Source of the DNA: Bradyrhizobium murdochi
Lineage (GTDB): Bacteria; Pseudomonadota; Alphaproteobacteria; Rhizobiales; Xanthobacteraceae
Direction of reading: 5' to 3'
NCBI RefSeq assembly: GCF_000472965.1
Contig: NZ_AXAU01000003.1
Location: 124,269 to 188,268 of the forward strand
DNA: 64,000 bases
Shown here: positions 51,710-60,352 of the stretch, in pieces
How positions within the stretch are numbered: position 1 is the first letter of the stretch
Layout of the letters: each line of letters opens with the position of its first letter
Program-made: the position numbers and the translations under genes
The notes under the pieces: model-generated
Database searches by the model: none
What the model was told of the DNA's origin: nothing
The model's input: the letters and a program-made list of their open reading frames with translations, nothing else

Positions 51710-53014
51710 ATGGCAGTTACCGATATTGCATCCCGGACCTATAACCATGGCTGGCGGCTCGACCCGATCGTGCGCAGCCTGCTCGATACCGATTTTTACA
51801 AGCTTTTGATGCTACAGATGATCCGGGAATTGTACCCGGAGCAGCGCGTCACCTTTTCGGTCATCAATCGCACCAAGAATGTCCGCCTGGCAGAGATCAT
51901 CGATGAGGGCGAGTTGCGCGCACAGCTCGACCACGCGCGCACCATCCGCTTCACCAAGAAGGAGCTGATCTGGCTCGCCGGTAACACGTTCTACGGCAAG
52001 ACTCAGATGTTCTCGCCGGACTTCATCCACTGGCTCGCCAACTTCCGCCTGCCCGAATACGAGCTCAACAAGGTCGACGGCCAGTACGAGTTGCACTTCC
52101 ACGGGCCGTGGACCCACACCACGATGTGGGAAATCCCGGCGCTTGCGATCATGAACGAGCTGCGCTCTCGGCAGGCGACCAAGGGTCAGGGACGCTTCGT
52201 GCTCGACGTGCTCTATGCCCGCGCCAAGGCCAAGCTGTGGTCCAAGGTCGAGCGGCTGCGCAAGCTCGAAGGCCTCCGGCTTTCCGACTTCGGCACCCGC
52301 CGACGCCACGGCCATCTGTGGCAGCGCTGGTGCGTCGAGGCCGTCAAGGAGGGGCTCGGCCCTTCCTTCACCGGCACCTCCAACGTGCTGCTGGCGATGG
52401 ACAACGATCTCGAAGCGATCGGCACCAACGCGCATGAATTGCCGATGGTCGCAGCCGCGCTCGCCAGTTCCGACGAAGAGCTGCGCTGGGCGCCTTATCG
52501 CATCCTCGATCAGTGGCGACACACCTATGGCGGCAATCTCTTGATCGCGCTGCCCGATGCATTCGGCAGCAAAACATTCCTGCGCGATGCACCGGACTGG
52601 GTCGCCGACTGGACCGGCTTCCGCCCGGACAGCGCGCCGCCGATCACGGCCGGCGAAGACATCATCAAGTGGTGGAAGCAGAAGGGCCGCGAGCCCAAGG
52701 AGAAGCTGCTGGTGTTCTCCGACGGCATGGATGTCGATTCGATCGAGGAGACCTATCGTCATTTCGCCGGACGCGTCCGCATCTCGTTCGGCTGGGGCAC
52801 CAATCTCACCAATGATTTCGTCGGCTGCGCACCGGATGGATCGGCCGATCTCGATCCGATCTCGCTGGTCTGCAAGGTGACGTCGGTCGATGGGCGGCCG
52901 GCGGTCAAGCTGTCGGATAATCCCGAGAAGGCCACCGGCACGCCGTCCGAGATCGAACGTTATTTGCGCGTGTTCGGCAATGCCGGACGCGTCCGCACCG
53001 CCGTGCACGTCTGA
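51710..53014 (+). CDS. pncB: Nicotinate phosphoribosyltransferase
   Basis: The 434-residue protein is recognisable as NAPRTase by [90 protein letters not shown] and [21 protein letters not shown] with a C-terminal GWGTNLTND phosphate-binding loop. It converts nicotinate and PRPP (with ATP) to nicotinate mononucleotide in the NAD salvage pathway. The gene lies 69 bases after nicB on the same strand, so salvage and degradation of nicotinate may be co-ordinated. Confidence 0.93.
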   Translation: MAVTDIASRTYNHGWRLDPIVRSLLDTDFYKLLMLQMIRELYPEQRVTFSVINRTKNVRLAEIIDEGELRAQLDHARTIRFTKKELIWLAGNTFYGKTQMFSPDFIHWLANFRLPEYELNKVDGQYELHFHGPWTHTTMWEIPALAIMNELRSRQATKGQGRFVLDVLYARAKAKLWSKVERLRKLEGLRLSDFGTRRRHGHLWQRWCVEAVKEGLGPSFTGTSNVLLAMDNDLEAIGTNAHELPMVAAALASSDEELRWAPYRILDQWRHTYGGNLLIALPDAFGSKTFLRDAPDWVADWTGFRPDSAPPITAGEDIIKWWKQKGREPKEKLLVFSDGMDVDSIEETYRHFAGRVRISFGWGTNLTNDFVGCAPDGSADLDPISLVCKVTSVDGRPAVKLSDNPEKATGTPSEIERYLRVFGNAGRVRTAVHV

Positions 53015-53059
53015 GCCATCACATACTTTCCCGCCACCACTTGATCTGACGAGCCCCGC

Positions 53060-54355
53060 ATGCCCGCACCCAAGCCGCCTGCTTTCGAAACTCTGAGCCT
53101 GCATGCCGGCCAGCGCCCGGATCCCGCAACCGGCGCCCGCGCCGTTCCGATTTACCAGACCACCTCCTACGTGTTCCAGGACTCCGACCACGCGGCAGCG
53201 CTGTTCAACCTGGAGCGCGCCGGACACATCTACACCCGGATCTCCAATCCCACGACCGCCGTGCTCGAGGAGCGGTTGGCGGCGCTGGAAGCCGGCGTCG
53301 GCGCGATCTGCACGGCGAGCGGCATGGCCGCGATGCATCTGGCGATCGCAACGATCGTCAATGCCGGCGACCACATCGTCGCGTCCGCCTCGCTCTATGG
53401 CGGCACCATCAATTTGCTGGCGCACACGCTGCCGCGCTTCGGCATCACGACGACGTTTGTCAAACCGCGCGCGCTCGATGAATTCCGCGCCGCGATCAAG
53501 CCAAACACGCGGCTCGTGATCGGCGAGACCATCGGCAATCCCGGAATGGAAGTGCTGGATATCCCGGCGGTCGCGCAGATCGCGCATGACGCCAAGATTC
53601 CGCTCCTGATCGACAATACCTTTGCGACGCCGTTCCTCAGCCGCCCGATCGAGCTGGGCGCCGACATCGTGATGAATTCCGCGACAAAATGGATCGGCGG
53701 CCACGGCATCGCCATTGGCGGCGTCATCGTCGATGGCGGCCGGTTCGACTGGCACGCGTCGGGCAAGTTCCCGCAGCTCACCGAGCCCTATGCCGGCTAT
53801 CACGGCATCGTCTTCGACGAGCAATTCGGCCGGGCCGCCTTCATCATGCGCGCCCGCACCGAAGGCCTGCGCGACTTCGGCGCCTGCCTGTCGCCGACCA
53901 ACGCGTTTCAGCTGCTGCAGGGCGTCGAGACGCTCGGCGTGCGGATGGAGCGCCATATGAGCAACACGCTTGCGGTGCTCGAAGCGCTGCGCGCCAACAA
54001 GGCGGTCGAGTGGGTGCTGCATCCGGCGCTGGAAAATCATCCCGACCATCAGCTCGCGAAGCGGCTGTTGCCGCGCGGCGCCGGATCGATCGTCTCTTTC
54101 GGCATCAAGGGTGGCCGCGCGGCGGGCAAAAAATTCATCGAGCAGCTTCGGATGATCAGCCATCTCGCCAATGTCGGCGACGCCAAGACGCTGGTCATTC
54201 ACCCCGCCAGCACCACGCATCAGCAGATGGATGCCGCGCAGTTGAAGGCCGCCGGGGTCGGCGAGGAGCTGGTGCGGCTGTCGATCGGAATTGAGGCCGT
54301 TTCCGACATCATCGACGATCTCGGCCAGGCGCTTCGCGCATCGCAGAAGGTTTGA
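53060..54355 (+). CDS. O-acetylhomoserine sulfhydrylase / Cys-Met PLP enzyme
   Basis: The 431-residue protein is a type I PLP enzyme with ETLSLHAGQRPDPATGARAVPIYQTTSYVF, the PLP lysine in NSATKWIGGHG, and FGACLSPTNAFQLLQGVETLGVRMERH. This matches MetY-type O-acetylhomoserine aminocarboxypropyltransferase, which makes homocysteine from O-acetylhomoserine and sulfide. The alternative is MetZ-type O-succinylhomoserine sulfhydrylase. It is followed after 3 bases by an alpha/beta hydrolase, suggesting an operon. Confidence 0.88.
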   Translation: MPAPKPPAFETLSLHAGQRPDPATGARAVPIYQTTSYVFQDSDHAAALFNLERAGHIYTRISNPTTAVLEERLAALEAGVGAICTASGMAAMHLAIATIVNAGDHIVASASLYGGTINLLAHTLPRFGITTTFVKPRALDEFRAAIKPNTRLVIGETIGNPGMEVLDIPAVAQIAHDAKIPLLIDNTFATPFLSRPIELGADIVMNSATKWIGGHGIAIGGVIVDGGRFDWHASGKFPQLTEPYAGYHGIVFDEQFGRAAFIMRARTEGLRDFGACLSPTNAFQLLQGVETLGVRMERHMSNTLAVLEALRANKAVEWVLHPALENHPDHQLAKRLLPRGAGSIVSFGIKGGRAAGKKFIEQLRMISHLANVGDAKTLVIHPASTTHQQMDAAQLKAAGVGEELVRLSIGIEAVSDIIDDLGQALRASQKV

Positions 54356-54358
54356 CCC

Positions 54359-55141
54359 ATGCAGCTTTCCGTCAACGGTGCTGATGTTCTCGTGGCGACC
54401 GGCGGCCGTCCGTTCGATCCGTCGCTGCCCGCGGTGGTGATGCTGCACGGTGCGGGGTTCGATCATTCGATCTGGGCGCTGCACAGCCGCTGGTTCGCCC
54501 ATCACGGCTACGCCGTGCTGGCGCCCGATTTGCCCGGCCATGGCCGTTCGGCAGGCAACCCGCTGCCGACCATCGCCGACATGGCCGACTGGACCGCCGC
54601 GCTGCTCGACGCGGCGGGTGCGCCGAAGGCGAAGCTCATCGGCCATTCGATGGGCTCGCTAATCGCGCTGGAGACGTCCGCGCGTCATCCCGACAAGGTG
54701 TCCGGCCTCAGCCTGATCGGCACCGCTGCTGCGATGACGGTCGGCCCCGATCTGCTCAAGGCCGCCGAAGTCAACAACCCTGATGCGATCGACATGGTCT
54801 CGATCTGGGGCCTCGGCTTCAAGGCCGAGCTCGGCGGCAGTCTTGCGCCGGGACTGTGGATGCATCAGGGCGCGCAGCGCGTGCTGCAGCAGACGCGACC
54901 GGGGGTGCTCTACAGCGATCTCAGTGCCTGCAACTCCTATCAGAACGCACTCGCAGCAGCCGCGCAGGTGAAGGTGCCCGTCACCTTCATTCTCGGCGAG
55001 CGCGATATGATGACGCCAGCCAAGGGCGGCAAGGCGCTGGCGGCGGCGACGCCGAATGCGCGGATCGTCGTCGTTCCCGGCGCCGGCCACATGATCATGG
55101 CCGAAGCGCCGGATGAATTGCTGGCGGCGTTGCGGCAGTAG
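54359..55141 (+). CDS. Alpha/beta hydrolase
   Basis: The 260-residue protein has the oxyanion motif LHGAGFDHS, the nucleophile elbow GHSMGS (Ser about residue 97), an acidic residue in ILGERDMMTPAK and the catalytic His in VPGAGHMIMAE. It may be an esterase, thioesterase or haloperoxidase-like enzyme; the substrate is unknown. It is tightly linked to the sulfhydrylase gene, so a role in homoserine ester chemistry is possible but unproven. Confidence 0.87.
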   Translation: MQLSVNGADVLVATGGRPFDPSLPAVVMLHGAGFDHSIWALHSRWFAHHGYAVLAPDLPGHGRSAGNPLPTIADMADWTAALLDAAGAPKAKLIGHSMGSLIALETSARHPDKVSGLSLIGTAAAMTVGPDLLKAAEVNNPDAIDMVSIWGLGFKAELGGSLAPGLWMHQGAQRVLQQTRPGVLYSDLSACNSYQNALAAAAQVKVPVTFILGERDMMTPAKGGKALAAATPNARIVVVPGAGHMIMAEAPDELLAALRQ

Positions 55142-55150
55142 GCCCGCCTG

Positions 55151-55239
55151 TCATTGCCGGGCTTGACCCGGCAATCCATCCCAAGAAGTGACTCTTGCGA
55201 AGATCGATGGATGCGCGGGTCAAGCCCGCGCATGATGAC
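55151..55239. repeat. Palindromic intergenic repeat, type C
   Basis: TCATTGCCGGGCTTGACCCGGCAATCCATC and GATGGATGCGCGGGTCAAGCCCGCGCATGATGA form two linked hairpins, around GGCTTGACCC and GGGTCAAGCCC. It lies between the convergent hydrolase and protease genes and has no coding content. Confidence 0.85.
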
Positions 55240-55247
55240 TGAGGACA

Positions 55248-56273
55248 CTACTGCCTTCCGGGCTGCCTGCGCTCCACCGGATGGATATCGATCGCCTGCA
55301 ACCTTCCCAACCGCAGCACATCCATCGCGAGCGTCCGCCCGATGCGGTCGCGATCGAGGGCGCGGATCAGATCGTCGACACCGTTGATCTCGACGCCGTC
55401 GAGCTTGATCACGACATCGCCCGGCAACAGTCCCGCCTTCGCCGCCGGGCTGTCCGGCTCGATTTGCGCCAGCAGCGCGCCCATCTTGTTGTCGACGCCA
55501 GCGACCACCGCATGCCGCCGCGGGATCGGCGCGGTCTGGCCTGCGACGCCGATATAGGCGCGGCGGACATAGCCGTGGCGGATGATCTCGGACAGCACGA
55601 ACTGCGCGGTGTTGCTGGCGACCGCAAAGCAGATGCCTTGCGCGCCGTTGATGATCGCGGTGTTGATGCCGATCACCTCCGACGCCGGCGATACCAGCGG
55701 CCCGCCGGAATTGCCGGGATTCAGTGCAGCATCGGTCTGGATCACGTCCTCGATGGTCCGCCCGCTCAGCGAGCGGATCGAGCGGCCAAGCGCCGACACC
55801 ACGCCGGCGGTCACCGTCGATTCGAAGCCGAGCGGATTGCCGATCGCGACCACAAGTTGGCCGCGACGCAGGCTCTTGGAATTGCCGAGCGAGGCATAAC
55901 GCAGATCGCGCGCGCCGTCGGCCCGCAGCAAGGCCAGGTCAGTGTCTGGATCGACGCCGAGCACGTGAGCATCGGTGACGAATCCTTCGGTGTCGCGCAG
56001 GCGGATCTCCTTCGATGATCCGACCACATGGCTGTTGGTGAGCACGAGACCGTCGGGCGAGATGACAATACCGGAGCCAAGCCCGCCGCGCTCACGCGCG
56101 CTGCGCACCTTCGGCCCGGTTTCGACGCGCACGACTGCGGGACCGACCCGCTCGGTCACATCGATCACGGCATTGGAATAGGCATCGAGCAAAACCCGGT
56201 CATTGTCCCGGGCAGGCTCAGCCGTTCGCGGCGACAGTCCGTCGTCGGCGATATCTGAGGTAAAATCCAACAT
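55248..56273 (-). CDS. HtrA/Deg-type serine protease with PDZ domain, no visible signal peptide
   Basis: The 341-residue protein is a trypsin-like S1C protease with the triad His in LTNSHVV, Asp in DTDLALL and Ser in NPGNSGGPL, then a PDZ domain (about residues 235-325, GLLPGDVVIKLDGVEINGVDDLI). HtrA proteases degrade damaged proteins, usually in the periplasm. Here the N-terminus MLDFTSDIADDGLSPRTAEPARDND is acidic and carries no signal peptide or membrane span, so it may be cytoplasmic or the start may be wrong; no other start would add a leader. No close partner gene. Confidence 0.88.
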   Translation of the reverse strand: MLDFTSDIADDGLSPRTAEPARDNDRVLLDAYSNAVIDVTERVGPAVVRVETGPKVRSARERGGLGSGIVISPDGLVLTNSHVVGSSKEIRLRDTEGFVTDAHVLGVDPDTDLALLRADGARDLRYASLGNSKSLRRGQLVVAIGNPLGFESTVTAGVVSALGRSIRSLSGRTIEDVIQTDAALNPGNSGGPLVSPASEVIGINTAIINGAQGICFAVASNTAQFVLSEIIRHGYVRRAYIGVAGQTAPIPRRHAVVAGVDNKMGALLAQIEPDSPAAKAGLLPGDVVIKLDGVEINGVDDLIRALDRDRIGRTLAMDVLRLGRLQAIDIHPVERRQPGRQ

Positions 56274-56362
56274 GGCGAGATTCCTTCGGTCTCATCACAT
56301 GGTGGCCGGGAACCGGATGCGCAAGTGCCGCGGCGCGTGCGCAGGCCTGCTCCGCCTCCGCT

Positions 56363-56809
56363 TCAGGAAACCCGCAGCTTGCCGCCCCGCGCCTTGACCG
56401 GATCGAGCAGCGACCAGTCGCCCTCAGGCAGTACATGGCCCTTCGGGAACGGGGCACGCAACTCGAGGCCGAGCGAGCGCAGCACGCGATCGTCGCGGTA
56501 GTAGCACTGCAGGACGACGCGGACGAGCGTCGCCGCCGCAACGCCGCCGGTGGCGCGGAACTCCTGCGCGACGGCATCACGCCTGGCCGTATCGAGCTCA
56601 GCCAACGGCTGGCCGGCGAGACGCGCGAGATGATCGAGCGCCTGCGCCACCAGCGCGGTATCGCGACTAAGCGTCGCCAGCATGTCGGTCTGAACAGCGG
56701 GATCGTCGGCACCGGGCACCTTGTACTCGTCGCTGGCGGGAATGATCATCGCGGCGATGGTGCGCAGATCGTCACGTTGAGATGGGGTCAGTTCATGGGC
56801 TGCGGACAT
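56363..56809 (-). CDS. Gluconate 2-dehydrogenase subunit 3 family protein
   Basis: The product has 148 residues with LTPSQRDDLRTIAAMIIPASDEYKVPGADD, the opening of the gluconate 2-dehydrogenase subunit 3 family, and a C-terminal LRVVLQCYYRDDRVLRSLGLELRAPFPKG. It would partner the GMC flavoprotein encoded just upstream, whose stop it overlaps. Most family members have a Tat leader; none is visible here, so this pair may stay cytoplasmic. The ATG at 56836 is an alternative start. Confidence 0.85.
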   Translation of the reverse strand: MSAAHELTPSQRDDLRTIAAMIIPASDEYKVPGADDPAVQTDMLATLSRDTALVAQALDHLARLAGQPLAELDTARRDAVAQEFRATGGVAAATLVRVVLQCYYRDDRVLRSLGLELRAPFPKGHVLPEGDWSLLDPVKARGGKLRVS

Positions 56810-56816
56810 CGCGGTC

Positions 56817-58415
56817 TCAATCGAAGAGGTTGGCAAGGCGTTGCTTCATCTGGTCGGCGACGTAGAGCGCGATCGCCTGGATGGTCGAGGTCGGGTTCAC
56901 GCCGCCTGACGTGACGAACACGCTGCCGTCGACGATGAAGAGGTTTTTCACGTCGTGCGACCGGCCCCATTCGTTGACCACCGAGCGCGCCGGATCGGTG
57001 CCCATCCGCGCGGTACCGAGCAGATGCCAACCGCCCCAGGGAATCGGGTTGTTGATGCAGATGTCGGTGGCGCCGGCGGTCTCGAGGATTTCCCGGCCGC
57101 GCGCCAATCCATGCTCCATCATCTTCCAGCTGTTCTCGCTGATCGTGTAATCGATCTTCGGCGCAGGGATTCCGTGGCTGTCCTTCAGCACGGGATCGAG
57201 CGTGACGCGGTTGTGCTCCTCGGGCAGATCCTCGCAGATCGCAGACACCGCGAGCCGATGGCCGTTGAGCTTGCGGAACACGCGGTGATGGTCCGCGCCC
57301 CATGGCAAAATGCCCTTCTGTTCGCTCGCGACGGCTTCGAACACCGGCCCCGCGCCGCGGCCGAACTGGATGCCGTAGCCGCGCACGAAGCCGCGCGAGA
57401 GATCGGTGTCGTAAAACTCCTTGCTCCAGAGGCAGGTCGGCGGCGCGCGGTTAGAGTCGGTTGGCTCCTGCACAAAACCGTAGATTTGCGCATAGGGATG
57501 GAACATCAGGTTCTTGCCGACCAGGCGGGATGAATTGGCCAGGCCATTCGGGAAGCGGCCGGAGACCGAATTCAAGAGCAGACGCGGCGTGCCGACGCCG
57601 TTGCAGGCGATGATGACGACCTCGGCCGGCTGGAACTGCTCGACGCCATCCCTGTCGTAATAGACGACGCCCGAGGCCATGCCATGCTCGTTGGTCAGGA
57701 TCTCGCGCACGCGGCAATGGGTCTTGAGCTCGACGCCGGCGCGGATCGCCTGCGGCCAATAGGTGATATCGGTCGAGGCTTTGGCGCCTTGCGCGCAGGC
57801 CGGCGTGCAATGCCCGAGATTGATGCAGCGCGCCCTGCCCTCGTAGTCCATCGTCGCAACTGTGGTGTCCGACGGCCACCAGTGCCAGCCGAGCTTGTTC
57901 ATGGCTTTGCCGATCAGCGGCCCGGAGAGCCCGAGCGGCTGCGGCGGCATCGGCGGGTGCGTCAGCGGCGACAGCGGATCGCCTGACAGGCCCGAGACGC
58001 CCATCATGCGGTCGTTCTCTTCGAAGAACGGCACTAGGGTGTCGTAATCGATCGGCCAGTCATCCGCGACGCCGTCCAGCGTCTTCACCCGGAAGTCGGA
58101 CGGATGCAGCCGCGGCCAATGCGCGGTGTACATCACCGTCGAGCCGCCGACGCCGTTGAAGTTCACGACCTTGATCGGCGAGTTGTCGTCGTTGATCGGA
58201 TAGTCCTCGGGCCGGCCGCGGATGTTCGGGCTGGTCGACCAGTCGCCGTAGAACTTCGCCTCCCAGTCCCGCCCCGTGCTCGGATATTCCGAGGGCTTCA
58301 TCCAGCCGCCTTGGTCGAGGCAGAGGATATGCATCTTGGTTTCAGCCAGGCTCCACGCCACCGCCGCGCCGGACGCGCCAGCGCCGATGATGAGGACGTC
58401 AACGGGGTCGTTCAT
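56817..58415 (-). CDS. GMC-family FAD oxidoreductase
   Basis: The 532-residue protein has N-terminal IIGAGASGAAVAWSLAETKMH for FAD and the GMC signature around FNGVGGSTVMYTAHWPRL. It also has YEGRARCINLGHCTPACAQGAKAST, with four cysteine-rich positions, and a C-terminal GWHLLGTARMGTDPARSVVNEWGRSHDVKNLFIVDGSVFVTSGGVNPT. This matches the flavoprotein subunit of gluconate- or sugar-dehydrogenase complexes. Partner small subunit downstream; no cytochrome subunit is beside them. The start is MNDPVDVL at 58415. The substrate is probably an alcohol or sugar. Confidence 0.87.
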   Translation of the reverse strand: MNDPVDVLIIGAGASGAAVAWSLAETKMHILCLDQGGWMKPSEYPSTGRDWEAKFYGDWSTSPNIRGRPEDYPINDDNSPIKVVNFNGVGGSTVMYTAHWPRLHPSDFRVKTLDGVADDWPIDYDTLVPFFEENDRMMGVSGLSGDPLSPLTHPPMPPQPLGLSGPLIGKAMNKLGWHWWPSDTTVATMDYEGRARCINLGHCTPACAQGAKASTDITYWPQAIRAGVELKTHCRVREILTNEHGMASGVVYYDRDGVEQFQPAEVVIIACNGVGTPRLLLNSVSGRFPNGLANSSRLVGKNLMFHPYAQIYGFVQEPTDSNRAPPTCLWSKEFYDTDLSRGFVRGYGIQFGRGAGPVFEAVASEQKGILPWGADHHRVFRKLNGHRLAVSAICEDLPEEHNRVTLDPVLKDSHGIPAPKIDYTISENSWKMMEHGLARGREILETAGATDICINNPIPWGGWHLLGTARMGTDPARSVVNEWGRSHDVKNLFIVDGSVFVTSGGVNPTSTIQAIALYVADQMKQRLANLFD

Positions 58416-58546
58416 TGCGGTCGCTTCGCTCCCTGAATTGTCGTCGCCTTGAGGGCGATCTGCGCTCCACGATAGGGGCAGATGCGACCGGCAGTAAAGC
58501 CGAGCGAGGCCGACTTGGCGGGACAAACACGCAACCCTGCCACGCC

Positions 58547-60214
58547 TTGATACAGGTTTGTCCGCGGGCGCGAGACCGGATAGCTTTTGAGCAAACCATA
58601 ATCACGGGAGCGACGCCGATTCCGGACTTTGACGCCATCATTATCGGCGCGGGCATGTCGGGGCTGTACCAGCTCTACCGGCTGCGCGAGCAGGGTTTTC
58701 GCGTGCGGGTGTTCGAGGCCGCGACCGATGTCGGCGGCACCTGGTACTGGAACCGCTATCCCGGCGCGCGCTTTGATTCCGAGAGCTATTCCTATGGCTA
58801 CTCGTTCTCGAAGGAGTTGCTGGAGGAATGGGAATGGTCGGAGCATTTTGCCGGCCAGCCGGAGACGTTGCGCTATCTCAATTACGTCGCTGACAAGTTC
58901 GACCTGCGCCGGGATATCCAGTTTAGGAGCCGGGTGACGGCGGCTACTTACGAGGAAGATACGCGGAGCTGGACCATCACGCTGGAGGACGGCAGCCGGT
59001 TCGACGCGCGCTTCCTGATCACCGCGATCGGGCCGTTGTCGACGCCGACCCTGCCGCGGATCGAGGGCCGCGAGGATTTCAAGGGTGCCTCTTTTCATAC
59101 CGCGCGATGGCCGAAGGAGCCGGTGGATTTTACCGGCAAACGTGTCGCCGTGATCGGCACCGGCGCCACCGGCGTGCAGACCATCCAGACCATTGCTGGG
59201 CAAGTCGGCCACCTCACCGTATTCCAGCGCACCCCGAACTGGTGCGCGCCGCTGCATAACGGCAAGATCGACGCCGAGACCCAGAAGAAGATCAAGTCCG
59301 GCTATCCCGAAATCTTCGCCCGTTGCCAGGAAACCTTCGCCTGCTTCCTGCACACGCCGGACCCGCGCGGCGCATTCGAGGTGTCGGACGAAGAGCGCGA
59401 GGCGTTTTATGAAAAGCTCTATGGCGAGCGCGGCTTCGGCATCTGGCAGGGCAACTTTCGTGATATACTGATCGACCGCAAGGCGAACGCCACGATCTCC
59501 GATTTCGTCGCGCGCAAGATCCGGCAGCGCGTGAAGAATTCGGCGGTCGCGGAGAAGCTGATTCCGAAAAATCATGGCTTTGGCACCCGCCGGCTGCCGC
59601 TCGAAACTTTCTATTACGAAGTCTACAACCAGGACAATGTCGAGCTGGTCGACATCAACGAGACGCCGATCGAGCGGATCACGCCTGAGGGCATCAGGAC
59701 AGGCGAACGGGATTACGAGTTCGACATCATCATCTACGCGACCGGTTTCGATGCCATCACCGGCAGTTTCGACAAGATCGATTTTCGTGGCGTTGGCGGC
59801 GCGCGGTTGAAAGACAAGTGGCGACAAGGCCCGGAGACCTATCTCGGCATCATGGTGCATGAATTTCCGAACATGCTGATGCTGATGGGGCCGCACACCG
59901 CGCTCGGCAACATCCCGCGCAGCATCGAATACAGCGTCGAGTGGGTCACCGGGCTGCTCCTGTTCGCGATGAGAGAGGGGTTGACGCGGCTGGAAGCGAC
60001 GCCGGAGGGCGTGAAATCCTGGACCGATCACGTCAAGGCGCTCGGCGAGGGATTGCTGTCCAACGAGGTCAATTCCTGGATGACCGGCATCAATTCCAAC
60101 GTCGAAGGCAAACAGAGGCGCATCGTCGCCCGCTACAGCGGCAGCGCGCCGGCGTATCGTGCCAGGTGCGACGAGGTGGCGGCGAAGCGGTACGATGAAT
60201 TGAGGCTGGGATAG
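58547..60214 (+). CDS. Baeyer-Villiger-type flavin monooxygenase (second copy)
   Basis: This protein has about 555 residues with FAD motif IIIGAGMSGLYQLYRL, GGTWYWNRYPGARFDSESYSY and the BVMO fingerprint FKGASFHTARWP, then NADPH-binding VAVIGTGATGVQTIQTI. It lacks the ~65-residue N-terminal extension of the 14760-16580 enzyme, so it is the classical cyclohexanone/phenylacetone monooxygenase size. The start is uncertain: no ATG precedes the FAD motif in frame closely; a TTG at 58547 is chosen, while the frame stays open further upstream. It is divergent from the GMC gene, so they could share a control region. Confidence 0.8.
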   Translation: MIQVCPRARDRIAFEQTIITGATPIPDFDAIIIGAGMSGLYQLYRLREQGFRVRVFEAATDVGGTWYWNRYPGARFDSESYSYGYSFSKELLEEWEWSEHFAGQPETLRYLNYVADKFDLRRDIQFRSRVTAATYEEDTRSWTITLEDGSRFDARFLITAIGPLSTPTLPRIEGREDFKGASFHTARWPKEPVDFTGKRVAVIGTGATGVQTIQTIAGQVGHLTVFQRTPNWCAPLHNGKIDAETQKKIKSGYPEIFARCQETFACFLHTPDPRGAFEVSDEEREAFYEKLYGERGFGIWQGNFRDILIDRKANATISDFVARKIRQRVKNSAVAEKLIPKNHGFGTRRLPLETFYYEVYNQDNVELVDINETPIERITPEGIRTGERDYEFDIIIYATGFDAITGSFDKIDFRGVGGARLKDKWRQGPETYLGIMVHEFPNMLMLMGPHTALGNIPRSIEYSVEWVTGLLLFAMREGLTRLEATPEGVKSWTDHVKALGEGLLSNEVNSWMTGINSNVEGKQRRIVARYSGSAPAYRARCDEVAAKRYDELRLG

Positions 60215-60352
60215 CACCCTCCCCTGGTCGGCGCGCATCGCAAGATGCGTGCCGGGGTGGGGTGATCTCTCCACTCGGGCACCGTTGGATGTGGAGAGAA
60301 CGTCACCCCACCCCGCCGCTCATTTCATGAGCGTCGACCCTCCCCCTCCAGG
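60215..60352. repeat. Left half of a palindromic intergenic repeat split by the insertion element
   Basis: It begins CACCCTCCCCTGG (60215-60227). The exact complement CCAGGGGAGGGTG lies at 61536-61548, 1.3 kb away across the insertion. Inside are further hairpins such as CACCCCACCCCG and CGGGGTGGGGTG. The 16-base ACCCTCCCCCTCCAGG occurs at 60337-60352 and again at 61525-61540, flanking the insertion directly. Confidence 0.7.

Noticed and set aside
48002..51748. A 1248-codon open frame antisense to nicB
   Set aside because: It mirrors the codon structure of the GC-rich nicB frame, has no domain, and its residues are the usual Arg/Gly/Ala/His-rich shadow composition.
51812..54646. A 944-codon open frame antisense to pncB, the sulfhydrylase and the hydrolase
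   Set aside because: It crosses three genes with clear families on the other strand and shows only shadow composition.
58399..58656. Possible small gene antisense at the GMC/monooxygenase divergent region
   Set aside because: It overlaps the start of the monooxygenase and has no recognisable features.
58412..60274. A 620-codon open frame antisense to the second monooxygenase
   Set aside because: The plus-strand frame carries all monooxygenase motifs; this one carries none.
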